Shown here: positions 16,390 through 25,247 of the stretch, one piece after another
Numbering within the stretch: position 1 is the stretch's first letter
Layout: every line of letters begins with the position of its first letter
NCBI RefSeq assembly: GCF_000733295.1
Contig: NZ_JPMI01000228.1
Span: 1-64,000 of the forward strand
From: Archangium violaceum Cb vi76
Lineage (GTDB): Bacteria; Myxococcota; Myxococcia; Myxococcales; Myxococcaceae
Direction of reading: 5' to 3'
DNA length: 64,000 nucleotides
Notes under the pieces: generated by a model
What the model was told of the DNA's origin: nothing
The model's input: only the letters and a program-made list of their open reading frames with translations
Database searches by the model: none
Translations under genes and position numbers: made by a program

Positions 16390-19146
16390 ATGCGAGCCAA
16401 TCGTTTCCTCCTTTGTTCCGCGTCGGTGCTGTTGCTGTCGGCCAGTGCGTGCCGTGATGAGCCGGAGCCGGGCCCGGAGCCCGTCTGCACCGAGGCGCCG
16501 CTCCCGCAGCAGAACCCGCGCTCCCATACCCTGGGTGAGACCTTCTACCTGCCCCGGCTGAAGCAGGACGCGCAGTGCCCTTCCACCCTGGAGTGGCAGG
16601 TCGTCTCCGCGCCCGAGGGTAGCCGCAACACCGCCTATACGCGGGGAGCCCCCGAGCCGCGCTTCACCCCCGACGTGCCCGGCGATTACGTTCTCCGGGC
16701 AGGCGAGCTGAGCAACTCCGAGGTGTCGCTCCATGTCGTGGCCCGCTCTCCGGCCGAGCGCTTCCGCAACCACTACCTGACGCCGCTCTCCGGGGTGGTG
16801 CGCGTCGGGGAGGAGCTGTGGACCGCGAATGGCGCGTCCTACACCGTGAGCCGCCTCGCGCGGGTGGACGGCACGTACTGGCGCAAGCATGGCGAGGTGA
16901 CGGTGGGCGCGTGGCCCTCGGCGCTGGCCTGGCGCGAGCCGCTGCCCTATGTGCTCGTCGCCCAGCGCGGCGGCGACACCGTGGGCTTCATCGATCGGGC
17001 GCGCGGCGTGCTCGTGGATTCACTGTGGGTGGGGGACGAGCCCTCGGGTCTGGCGCTCTCGCCGGACGCCCGGCGGTTGTACGTGTCGCTGGCCACGCAG
17101 CGCCGGGTAGCGGTGGTGGACCTCACGGTGCGCGAGGTCGTGGCGCAGGTGGAGGTGGGGTTCGATCCCCGGGCCATGGTGCTCTCGGCGGATGGCCGGC
17201 GGCTCTTCGTGGCCTCGTACCGCTCCGGCAACCGCATCAAGGACACGCGCGGCACGTACGGGCTGGGGGATGACCAGGACATCTCGGTGGTCGACACCGC
17301 GTCGCTGACGACGATCACCACCGTGGAGGGTGTGTCCGCCGATCTGCGGGCCCTGGCGCTCTCCGCGGACGGTGCCGAGCTGTACGTCGCCGCGACCGAT
17401 GGAGACCCCGAGCCCTCGCAGGCGGAGCCCACGGCGAAGCCCTTCGTGCACGAGGTGGTGGTGGTGGATGCGGACGCGGCGGTGCCGAGCGTGCTGCGGC
17501 GCGCGGACCTGACGCGACAGGCTGGCTCCGGAGGCCCCGTGGTCAATCCCGCCGGGGTGCTCGTGGTGGGGGACACGCTGTGGGTCTCCTCCGAGTCCTC
17601 GGACGTGGTGGTGGCGCTCGATCGGAACACGCTCGCGGAGAAGGCCCGGGTCGCGGTGGGCCCGGGGGCCCGGCAGATGGTGGCGCTGGATGCCGCGGGC
17701 ACGGTGGCCATCCACTGCTTCCAGAGCTTCGAGCTGTGGGTGCTGCGCGCGGACGGGACGGTGTTCCAGAAGGTGAAGCTCGCGGAGGATCCGCGTCCCG
17801 CGAACGTGGCGCTCGGCGAGCGCGTCTTCACCCGGCCCGGTGGGAGCTTCGCGGCGAACCACTCCTGCTCGAGCTGCCATGTGGAGACGCAGAACGACGG
17901 CATGGTGTGGCGCTTCGGTCCGTCCATCTGGCACAACGTCCGCCCGTTGCAGTTGCTGGATGCCACCACGCCGCTGGAGTGGGGTGCCTATGTTTCCAGC
18001 TCCGACAACTTCGGCTACCAGGGGCCCGCGTCCATCGTGTCGCGTCCGGCCACGCCCGAGGAGGCGCTCGGCCTCCAGTCCTTCCTGGGCTCGCTGCTCG
18101 GGGCTCCCAGGGCCACGGGTCATACCCGGCTGGACGGCAGCTACACCGAGGCCGCCCTGCGTGGAAAAGAGCTCTTCGAGGGCAAGGCCTCCTGCTCGGG
18201 GTGCCACACGCCGCCGCTGTACACGTCTCGTGCGTATGTCACGCAGGGCAAGTCCGGTGAGCCGGCCGACATCCCCACGCTCCTGGGCGTCTATCGTCAC
18301 GGCATCTACTTCGTGGGCGCGCAGGCCCGGAGCCTGGAGGCCGCCCTGGACGTGGCGATCGACTACGTGAAGGTGTCACTCAGCGCCGAGGAGCGCGCGG
18401 AGCTCCTGGCGTTCCTGCGCGAGCTGACGCCGAAGGGCGGGGCGCCGATGGGCATCTGGCCGGACATCGACAGCGACGAAGGTGTCTATCCGGACGTGCG
18501 CCCGTCCGTGGCCTTCGCGGACCCGGTGGATGACTCCCAGGGGAAGACGGCCGCCGAGGTGGCGGCGGAGTTCGTGGTGCTGGAGGACGCGCTCGGCAAT
18601 CGCGTGTCCGGCACGGTGGAGGTCCAGGGCGGACGGTTGACGTTCGTGCCAGCGGCACCGCTCGCGCAGGGGGCCCGCTACCGCTTCCGGGTGCTGCCGG
18701 GCCTGCCGTTCCTCTCCGGCGGCGCGCTCTGGGGCGAGCTCGGGAGCGAGTTCACGGTCGCGAAGCCGGCCGCGGGCACCTGGCCGGGGGCCATGCGCAT
18801 GACGGTCCAGGTTCCGGGGCGCGGGGGCACCACGCCCGTGGACTTCGTGCTCGAGACGGCCGAGGCCTCCCGTCCGGGCGGGCTCACCGTGACGGTTCTT
18901 CCCCAAGGTTCGGGGACTCAGCAGCGTCAGCGGGTCTGGGCGCGGCTGGATGGGGACCGGTGGCTGATGCAGCCCTTCGCGATGCCGCTCTTCGGAAGCA
19001 GCGTGGCGGATGCCTCGGAGGTGGTGGGCTCGGTCACGCAGGTGGACGCATCCACCCAGGGCGTCACCCGGGTGGAGGGCAAGCTGCGCATCCGCGGGCC
19101 CGGCATCGACATGAAGGACATCGCCTTCACCCTCGTCCCGCGGTAA
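16390..19146 (+). CDS. Lipoprotein with YVTN-type beta-propeller, di-heme c-type cytochrome and Ig-like domain
   Basis: 918 residues from the ATG at 16390. A signal peptide ends in a lipobox (LLLSASAC). Residues about 110-470 form a beta-propeller of the YncE/YVTN type (VGDEPSGLALSPDARRLYVS and further blades). Two heme c motifs follow, CSSCH near 494 and CSGCH near 602, with spacing and surrounding sequence like MauG/cytochrome-c-peroxidase di-heme proteins (GSFAANHSCSSCHVETQNDG; LFEGKASCSGCHTPPLYTS). The last 220 residues begin with a Big_5/Ig-like fold (VAFADPVDD...YRFRVLPGLPF). Likely an outer-membrane or periplasmic redox or substrate-binding protein. No partner gene adjoins it; the next gene is convergent 21 bp away. 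Confidence 0.8.
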   Translation: MRANRFLLCSASVLLLSASACRDEPEPGPEPVCTEAPLPQQNPRSHTLGETFYLPRLKQDAQCPSTLEWQVVSAPEGSRNTAYTRGAPEPRFTPDVPGDYVLRAGELSNSEVSLHVVARSPAERFRNHYLTPLSGVVRVGEELWTANGASYTVSRLARVDGTYWRKHGEVTVGAWPSALAWREPLPYVLVAQRGGDTVGFIDRARGVLVDSLWVGDEPSGLALSPDARRLYVSLATQRRVAVVDLTVREVVAQVEVGFDPRAMVLSADGRRLFVASYRSGNRIKDTRGTYGLGDDQDISVVDTASLTTITTVEGVSADLRALALSADGAELYVAATDGDPEPSQAEPTAKPFVHEVVVVDADAAVPSVLRRADLTRQAGSGGPVVNPAGVLVVGDTLWVSSESSDVVVALDRNTLAEKARVAVGPGARQMVALDAAGTVAIHCFQSFELWVLRADGTVFQKVKLAEDPRPANVALGERVFTRPGGSFAANHSCSSCHVETQNDGMVWRFGPSIWHNVRPLQLLDATTPLEWGAYVSSSDNFGYQGPASIVSRPATPEEALGLQSFLGSLLGAPRATGHTRLDGSYTEAALRGKELFEGKASCSGCHTPPLYTSRAYVTQGKSGEPADIPTLLGVYRHGIYFVGAQARSLEAALDVAIDYVKVSLSAEERAELLAFLRELTPKGGAPMGIWPDIDSDEGVYPDVRPSVAFADPVDDSQGKTAAEVAAEFVVLEDALGNRVSGTVEVQGGRLTFVPAAPLAQGARYRFRVLPGLPFLSGGALWGELGSEFTVAKPAAGTWPGAMRMTVQVPGRGGTTPVDFVLETAEASRPGGLTVTVLPQGSGTQQRQRVWARLDGDRWLMQPFAMPLFGSSVADASEVVGSVTQVDASTQGVTRVEGKLRIRGPGIDMKDIAFTLVPR

Positions 19147-19167
19147 CGGCGGTGGAGCGAGGCCCTC

Positions 19168-20538
19168 TCACCCGTGCAGGAGGGAGGGGGCCTCGGAGGG
19201 AGCCTCGTCCAGCGTGGCCCTGGGGCGCAGCGTGAGCGCCAGGGCCATGGCCACCAGACACACGCCGCCCACCGCCATGATGACCTGGGCGTGGGTGAAA
19301 CCGGCGTGCTCGACGAGCGCCGCCATGCCGGTGGGAATGAAGGCCGCCACGAAGGCGCCCACGTGGAAGACGAGCCCCACGCACTTGCCGCGGATGCTCG
19401 CCGGGTAGAGCGAGGTGAGCAGCAGCGGGGCGATGCCCGGAGGGGCCGCGCCGAAGAAGCCACCGGCGAAGGCGCCCAGCCACATCAGCCCGGGCACCAT
19501 GCCCACGTAGAGCGGCAGGAAGGGCAGCACGCCGAACGCGGCGATGGCCACCGCCTTCGCCACGCCCAGCCGTGAGGCGATCGCCCCGCACATGGCCGTC
19601 CCCAGCAGCATGCCCACGTTGACGATCGTCACCAGCACCGACACGCCCTGGACGCTCATCCCCAGCTCCGTCTTCAGCAGCACCGGGTACAGGCTGGTGA
19701 GCCCGTAATAGCCCCCGAAGTTGCACGCCATCACCAGCGAGCCCCACGCGAGCCGCGTCAATAGCACCGGATCCATGCGCCCCCGCGAGGCTCGCGCCCG
19801 CCGCTCCGCGAGGGCCTTCTCGCGATCGAAGCTCTCCGGCACGCCGTAGCGGATGGGCAGCACCAGCAGCGCCGGCACCGCGGCGATGACGAAGAGCGCT
19901 CGCCAGCCCCACAGGGGCACCACGAAGCCGGACACCACCGCGGCCAGCAGGTAGCCCACGGCCCAGCCCCCGTGGAGGATGCCCGAGGCGATGCCGCGGC
20001 TGCGCTCGGGCCAGTTCTCCATGGCCAGCGTGGCGCCGCTCGTCCACTCGGCGCCCATGCCGAAGCCGAAGAGGGTACGCAGCACCAGCACCCAGGTGAT
20101 GGAGGGCGCCAGGGCCACCGCGCCGTCGCACAGCGCCAGCCAGAGGATGGAGAGCATCAGCGGCAGCTTGCGGCCCCACCGGTCCGCCATCGCTCCCGCG
20201 GCCACTCCACCCACCAGGCGCACCAGCAGCGTGAGCGTGATGGAGCCCGCCAGCACCGTCACGCCGACGCCGAACTCCTTCGCCATCTCCGGCATCACCA
20301 GCAGGTAGATGGTGAAGTCGAAGGCATCCAGCACCCAGCCCACCCAGGCCGCCAGGAACGTCCGCCACTGTTCCCGGGTGGGCTCCTTCCACCAGGGCAA
20401 TGCCCGCGCCCCTGATGCTGGAAGTGCCGCCTCGCCGCGGTTGCCCGCGAGACCCTGGGTGTCCCCCTCACCGGTGTGCATGTCCAGGAGGATACCGGAG
20501 CCCCGGGCGATGCGCTCGCGGGTGAACGTCTCCAGCAC
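19168..20538 (-). CDS. MFS transporter, sugar-acid/carboxylate (NanT/SHS-like) type
   Basis: About 456 residues, 12 membrane helices. The A-motif GAMADRWGRKLPLM lies in the loop after helix 2, and the central loop (YGVPESFDREKALAERRAR) has PESxxW-like features of sialate/lactate:H+ symporters. MAKEFGVGVTVLAGSITLTL and FGFGMGAEWTSGATLAMENW fit the same subfamily. I take the GTG at 20538, preceded by AAGGAGG three bases away; the first ATG is at 20481 and has no ribosome-binding site. Divergent from the phytase-like gene with 67 bp between. Substrate unknown, probably an organic or sugar acid. Confidence 0.8.
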   Translation of the reverse strand: MLETFTRERIARGSGILLDMHTGEGDTQGLAGNRGEAALPASGARALPWWKEPTREQWRTFLAAWVGWVLDAFDFTIYLLVMPEMAKEFGVGVTVLAGSITLTLLVRLVGGVAAGAMADRWGRKLPLMLSILWLALCDGAVALAPSITWVLVLRTLFGFGMGAEWTSGATLAMENWPERSRGIASGILHGGWAVGYLLAAVVSGFVVPLWGWRALFVIAAVPALLVLPIRYGVPESFDREKALAERRARASRGRMDPVLLTRLAWGSLVMACNFGGYYGLTSLYPVLLKTELGMSVQGVSVLVTIVNVGMLLGTAMCGAIASRLGVAKAVAIAAFGVLPFLPLYVGMVPGLMWLGAFAGGFFGAAPPGIAPLLLTSLYPASIRGKCVGLVFHVGAFVAAFIPTGMAALVEHAGFTHAQVIMAVGGVCLVAMALALTLRPRATLDEAPSEAPSLLHG

Positions 20539-20605
20539 GTTCCTCCTTGCGCGGGCAGGGAAGCGTGGCCAACCCGTTGGCTCGAATTCCGCCCAGGAGG
20601 CCGTC

Positions 20606-21900
20606 GTGCGTTTTCGCACACTTCTCATCGTGGCCGGCCTGCTCGCCGGCCTGCCCACGCTGGCCCAGCAGAACATCCAGGTGTCGCCCTCACTGGAGAC
20701 GGCGCAGGTGCTCGGTGCTGGGGCCGTGGTGCAGGGCGCGGCCCTGTGGATACATCCCACGGACCCGGCCAGCAGTCTGCTCTTCGTGGCGGACAACCAG
20801 GTCGGGCTGCTCGTCTATCGGACCTCGGGCGCCCTGCTGTTCTCTCAGTCCTCCGAGGGCGTGGCCGCGGGCGTGGACGTGCAGGAGAACGTCCAGGTGA
20901 CGGGCATCTCCCAGTCCCTGGTGATGGTGGCCAACCCGAGCCTCCAGGCGCTCGTGGCGTACATCGTGGATCCCACGACGCTCGGCCTGCGTAGCGCGGG
21001 GCTGTCCCCTATCAACACCACGGGCTTCGTGCCCAACAGCGTGGCCTTGTACGTGAGCCCCACCACCGGACGCTTCTTCGCCTTCGCCGGGAGTGCCACG
21101 GGCGTTGTCGCGCAGTACGAGCTCACCGGCCAGGTGGGAGACGGAGGCGTCGACGTCACCCCGGTGCGCACCTTCGACGTGGGGGACTCCGTGGTGGGCC
21201 TGGCCGTCGACGACACCCAGCGCACGCTCTACGCCGTCGAGCAGGGCAATGGCATCTGGCAGTACGGCGCCGAGCCCGACGCCGGGGATGCCCGGGTCCT
21301 GGTGGATGGGATCACCGGAGCCGGAGGAGGGCTCGATGCACCGCTGGGCGGCGTGGCCCTCTACACGGCGTCCGGAGTCCGGGGCTACCTGCTGGCGGTG
21401 AGTGGCGGCGCGAGCGCGGTGCGCATCTACGAGCGGCAGCCCTCGGCCCATACGTTCCGGGGCAGCTTCACCGTGGCCCAGGACGGAGGAATCGACGCGG
21501 TGGATCGTCCGCGCCACGTGGTGGTGACCAACCGGTCCCTGACGGGCTTCCCGCTGGGGATGGTGGCCGTGCACGACAGCACCAACGCCACGGGAGGCAA
21601 CGAGAACTTCAAGCTCGTTCCGTGGCAGGCCATCGCCACCGGCTTCACGACGCCGCTCGTCGTGGACACGGGCAATCCCACCACGCCCACGGATGGAGGC
21701 ACGCCGGACGCCGGAACGGAAGATGGGGGAACGGGGGCACGCGCCCCGACGTTCCGCCGGTGGGCGAGCCGGGCCCGGTGCCGCCGGGCTACAACGACAA
21801 CGGCCCCAATTGCTACTGCTCCTCGGTGTCCGTGCCGGGCTCGGTGCTGCTCGTGCTGGCGGGCGTGCTGCTGCTCTCGCGCCGGCGTCCCAGGGCCTGA
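20606..21900 (+). CDS. Myxosortase-type phytase-like phosphatase, frameshifted near the C-terminus
   Basis: GTG at 20606 after AGGAGG with five-base spacing; cleavable signal ends LPTLAQ. The body is a beta-propeller-phytase-like fold (AALWIHPTDPASSLLFVADN, GLLVYRTSGALLF, VAVHDSTNATGG) that would hydrolyse phytate or other phosphoesters outside the cell. A Thr/Asp/Gly-rich linker leads to 21725. There the frame holding the expected C-terminus is offset: reading GGG from 21727 gives NCYCSS, a hydrophobic stretch and RRRPRA ending at 21900, a MYXO-CTERM sorting tail. One extra G in the G5 run 21725-21729 would join the two. As written, the first frame stays open into the next gene. Either a sequencing error, a true mutation or slippage. 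Confidence 0.7.
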
Positions 21901-21946
21901 TGCGGGTTGCCTGCGGGGGGGCGGCTGGGCTCAACTCGCCGCCCGC

Positions 21947-23764
21947 ATGCACACCTCCCGACTCCTCTTCGCGCTGGCGGCCCTCGTGGCCGCGGGTTGT
22001 GCCAGCGCTCCGCGTCCTTCCTCCCAGGCCCTCCAGGCTTCTTCCGAGCCCGTGCGGCTCACCCTGGTGGCCACCAATGACTTCCACGGCTGGCTGATGC
22101 CCCAGAAGACCTCGCTGCCCGGTGGGCTCGAGGTGGAGCAGGGCGGGGCGGCCGTCTTCGCTGGCTACCTGGCCCGGCTGCGCGCGGACAACCCGGGCGG
22201 GGTGCTGCTTCTCGACGCGGGAGACCTCTTCCAGGGCACGCTCGCCTCCAACCTCACCGAGGGCGCCGCCGTCATCGACGTCTACAACCAGCTCGGCTAC
22301 GCGGCCGCGGCGCTCGGCAACCACGAGTTCGACTACGGCCCGGTGGGCCCCCGCGCGGTGCCCGGGCCGGGCGAGGACGCCGTCGGAGCGCTCACCGCGC
22401 GCATCCGCCAGGCGCGCTTCCCGCTGCTCACCGTCAACGTGCGCGACGCGGCCTCCGGCCAGCCTCCCGCGTGGCTCGGCAATGACGGCACGCTGCTGGT
22501 GACGCTCAAGGGCGTGAAGGTGGGCGTCGTGGGCCTCACCACCCCGAGCACCCCGCGCATCTCCAACCCCACTCACGTGGCTTCCCTGCGCTTCGAGCCC
22601 ATGCTGCCCACCACGCTGGAGGCCGCGAAGCGTCTGCGCGCCCAGGGCGCCGAGGTGGTGGTGGGCCTCGCCCACGCGGGTGGCAAGTGCTCGGACCTCT
22701 CCAACCCGCGCGACACCTCGAGCTGTGATCGCGAGGACGCGGAGATCGTCGAGCTCGTCGAGGCGCTGCCCGCGGGCACCCTGGACGCCGTCTTCGCCGG
22801 CCACACCCACCAGCCCATGGGCCACTTCTTCAAGGACGTGCCCGTCCTGTCCACCTCGGGCCTGGGCCGCTCCTTCGGCGTGGTGGAACTCTTCGTGGAC
22901 CCGGTGAGCCGCAAGGTGGTGCCCGCGAGCACCCGCATCCAGGCCGCCATTCCGGTGTGCGGCAAGGTGGAGGCGACGACGGGTCACTGTGATCCACGCA
23001 AGCTGAAGGACGTGGGAGCCTCGGCGCAGCTGGTGCCCGCCACGTTCCTCGGCGGTACGGTGGAGCCGGACAAGGCGGTGGAGGCGCTGGTGACCCCCGC
23101 GCTCGCCCGTGTGGAGGAGGTGCAGCGCCAGTCCCTCGGTGTCGCCGTCACCGCGCCCCTGGGCCGCAACTACGAGGCCGAGAGCGCGCTCGGCGACGTC
23201 CTCACGGACGCCCTGCGGGAGATGGAGAAGGCGGACATCGCGCTGCTCAACTCCGGCGGCCTGCGCGCCAACGTGAAGGCCGGTACGCTCACCTACGGCG
23301 ACCTCTATGAGGTGTTGCCGTTCGACAACACGGTGTCCATCGTCACCGTCAACGGGGACGAGCTGCGGCGCCTGCTGACGGCCGCCTATGGCTCGGGCTC
23401 CGGCGTCTTCCAGCAGTCCGGGTTGAAGGTGAAGCTCTCCCGTTGCCCTGGCCCCGAGCGCCTGCGCGACGTCACCCTGGCGGATGGCAAGCCGCTCGAG
23501 TCCGGCCGCCTCTACCGGGTGGTCATGCCCGACTTCCTGGCGCGGGGTGCCGGCGGTCTGGCTCCGGTCCTGTCGCAGTTGCCCGCCGAGCGCATCGATC
23601 TGGGCAGCGACCGCGAGGTGATCCTCCGGGATGGGCTCGCCAACTGGTGGAAGGGCCGGGGCACGGCCATCTCCGTGCCCGCTACAGGCCGCATCAGCTT
23701 CGTGGACGAGGGCGCGGTGTGCCCCGCCAAGGACGCCGCCGGGGCCCGCTCCGAGCGGCCTTGA
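21947..23764 (+). CDS. 5'-nucleotidase/UshA-like metallophosphatase lipoprotein
   Basis: 605 residues from the ATG at 21947 with lipobox ALVAAGC, so anchored in the envelope. The calcineurin-like catalytic domain shows all blocks in order: TNDFHGW, DAGDLFQGTLASN, GNHEFDYG, GLAHAGG and AGHTHQ, which bind two metals. The C-terminal substrate domain begins near 390 and has LGDVLTDALREMEKADIALL, NSGGLRANV and YEVLPFDNTV. It would free nucleosides and phosphate from nucleotides or nucleotide sugars. It follows the phytase-like gene by 46 bp on the same strand, a plausible pair for phosphate scavenging. Confidence 0.9.
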   Translation: MHTSRLLFALAALVAAGCASAPRPSSQALQASSEPVRLTLVATNDFHGWLMPQKTSLPGGLEVEQGGAAVFAGYLARLRADNPGGVLLLDAGDLFQGTLASNLTEGAAVIDVYNQLGYAAAALGNHEFDYGPVGPRAVPGPGEDAVGALTARIRQARFPLLTVNVRDAASGQPPAWLGNDGTLLVTLKGVKVGVVGLTTPSTPRISNPTHVASLRFEPMLPTTLEAAKRLRAQGAEVVVGLAHAGGKCSDLSNPRDTSSCDREDAEIVELVEALPAGTLDAVFAGHTHQPMGHFFKDVPVLSTSGLGRSFGVVELFVDPVSRKVVPASTRIQAAIPVCGKVEATTGHCDPRKLKDVGASAQLVPATFLGGTVEPDKAVEALVTPALARVEEVQRQSLGVAVTAPLGRNYEAESALGDVLTDALREMEKADIALLNSGGLRANVKAGTLTYGDLYEVLPFDNTVSIVTVNGDELRRLLTAAYGSGSGVFQQSGLKVKLSRCPGPERLRDVTLADGKPLESGRLYRVVMPDFLARGAGGLAPVLSQLPAERIDLGSDREVILRDGLANWWKGRGTAISVPATGRISFVDEGAVCPAKDAAGARSERP

Positions 23765-23994
23765 CAACAGGCCCGGAATCGCGCGCGGGCCGGTATATCG
23801 GCTCGGGCGCGATTGCGCCTCCCCCGGGAGCCCGCGCAAGTGGCCGAGATCCGGGCAGATCCCATCCTGGGCCGAAAAATCGGCCTGGGATCAGTTTCCA
23901 ACGACCGTTTTCCTCCTTAGTCTAGGGCGGGCGCGTCGTGATCCGGGGAGCCTTGGAAGGCACCGATCGCGGCCGCCGGCTGGGAGGGACACAC

Positions 23995-24399
23995 ATGCTT
24001 TACAAGGTTACCCCGATGATGCCGCCACCGGCCTCGAAGGAGGCCAAGACGGCGCGCGAGCCGGGGCAGCCGCGCAAGCGGCGCAAGTCGGCGGTCTACG
24101 ATGCCGACGGGCACGAGGTGCTCATTTCGCTGATGTGCCTCAAGTGCCGCACGCTCAAGCCGCTCGCGCAGTTCGGTCTGCGCAAGATGGCGGACGGGGC
24201 CATCCGCAATCAGCCCTGGTGCCGTGGGTGCCGCTCGGGTGCGGGGACGCGCAAGCCCAAGGAGGACAAGGCCACCGAGACGATGAACGTCGTGGCCGAG
24301 GCTCCCGCTGCCGTCGCGCCCAACCTCCAGGTGGTGCCGGCTCCGGCCGCCGCTTCCGCCGAGGACGAGGCCCCGGTCGCCGTCGCCTCGCAGGGCTGA
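23995..24399 (+). CDS. Small zinc-ribbon protein
   Basis: 134 residues from the ATG at 23995 with GGGAGGG upstream. A basic N-terminus (QPRKRRKS) is followed by a four-cysteine site: MCLKCRTLKPLAQFGLR and, after 16 residues, WCRGCRSG. This C-x2-C...F..R...C-x2-C layout resembles the zinc motifs at the start of many phage and HNH-endonuclease-associated proteins, but no nuclease domain follows; the tail is Ala/Pro/Glu rich. A nucleic-acid-binding or regulatory role is plausible. The 230 bp before it contain a six-pair hairpin (23870-23885) and no gene. Confidence 0.75.
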   Translation: MLYKVTPMMPPPASKEAKTAREPGQPRKRRKSAVYDADGHEVLISLMCLKCRTLKPLAQFGLRKMADGAIRNQPWCRGCRSGAGTRKPKEDKATETMNVVAEAPAAVAPNLQVVPAPAAASAEDEAPVAVASQG

Positions 24400-24466
24400 A
24401 CTGATCCAGCCTGGCTGTGTCCCTCCGAGGGGCGGAGCGCTTCGCTTCGACCCTGGATGGAGGGAT

Positions 24467-25219
24467 CTACCCAGGAGATGGCGCGGCCCGGCGTCGGGCC
24501 AGCACGCAGCCCAGGGTGAGTCCGGCGAGGACTCCGTCGAGCACGTGCCACAGCAACCACTTCAGCTTCAGGTCGAGCGGTCCTGACGGCGGGGCGTGTG
24601 CCAGCCTCAGTGCGAGCAGCAACGCGCCGAAGGCGACGGTGGGCAGCAGCACCAGGAGGAAGTCGCGCCAGCGGCCTCCGGGCGCTTCGGGCAGTTGGGC
24701 GTAGTGGCGTACCAGGAATCCCAGCACCACCAGCGAGCCCACCACCGAGGAGCCGTGCTGGAGCCACGTGGCGAGCGGCAGCTCCCAGGGGCCCAGCGTG
24801 AGCGGGTTGTCGGGGTAGAGCACGCTCGAGGGCCAGCGGTAGCGGTGGGTGAAGCTGTCCCAGATGGCATGCGTGGCCGCTCCGAGCCCCAGCGCGAGGA
24901 TCGCCAGGGCCCAGGCTCGCGCGCCGCGGGGGAGTCCCCGGGTGCGGAGGAATCGGCCCCACTGGACTCCGCCCACGGTGGGCAGCGTGCGGTGCAGCAC
25001 CGGGAGCACCAGCACCTCCAGCCACACCCAGAGGATCAGACCCACGGGCAGGCTGAAGCGCAGCAGTCCCTCGGGAGTGTGGGAACTGCGCGAGCCCATT
25101 CCGAACAGGTACGCGAGGTCGGGGACGCTGGCCCCCACCACGAGCGCGGCCGGGGGCAGCCCGTGGAACCGGCACAGGGGCAGGATCGCGGCGGCGTGGG
25201 CGGGCAGGGTGAGGGGCAT
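24467..25219 (-). CDS. DUF4184-family membrane protein
   Basis: 250 residues from the ATG at 25219. It begins MPLTLPAHAAAILPLCRFHG, the conserved N-terminus of DUF4184, then VVGASVPDLAYLFG, with the His and Asp residues that in related YdjM/metal-dependent membrane hydrolases face a metal, and HAIWDSFTHRYRWPS further on. About six membrane helices. Function unknown; relatives are annotated as inner-membrane hydrolases. Divergent from the CPBP gene with only 28 bp between starts, so one short shared promoter region. Confidence 0.8.
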   Translation of the reverse strand: MPLTLPAHAAAILPLCRFHGLPPAALVVGASVPDLAYLFGMGSRSSHTPEGLLRFSLPVGLILWVWLEVLVLPVLHRTLPTVGGVQWGRFLRTRGLPRGARAWALAILALGLGAATHAIWDSFTHRYRWPSSVLYPDNPLTLGPWELPLATWLQHGSSVVGSLVVLGFLVRHYAQLPEAPGGRWRDFLLVLLPTVAFGALLLALRLAHAPPSGPLDLKLKWLLWHVLDGVLAGLTLGCVLARRRAAPSPG

Positions 25220-25247
25220 TCGGCGCGGATGATAGTAGCTTGGGCGC

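Noticed and set aside
20690-23839. 1049-residue open frame on the minus strand
   Set aside because: Mirror of the phytase-like and nucleotidase genes; composition is Arg/His/Gly-biased and no family fits.
23870-23885. Hairpin before the zinc-ribbon gene as a riboswitch or terminator
   Set aside because: Only six base pairs, no T-run and no larger conserved fold visible.
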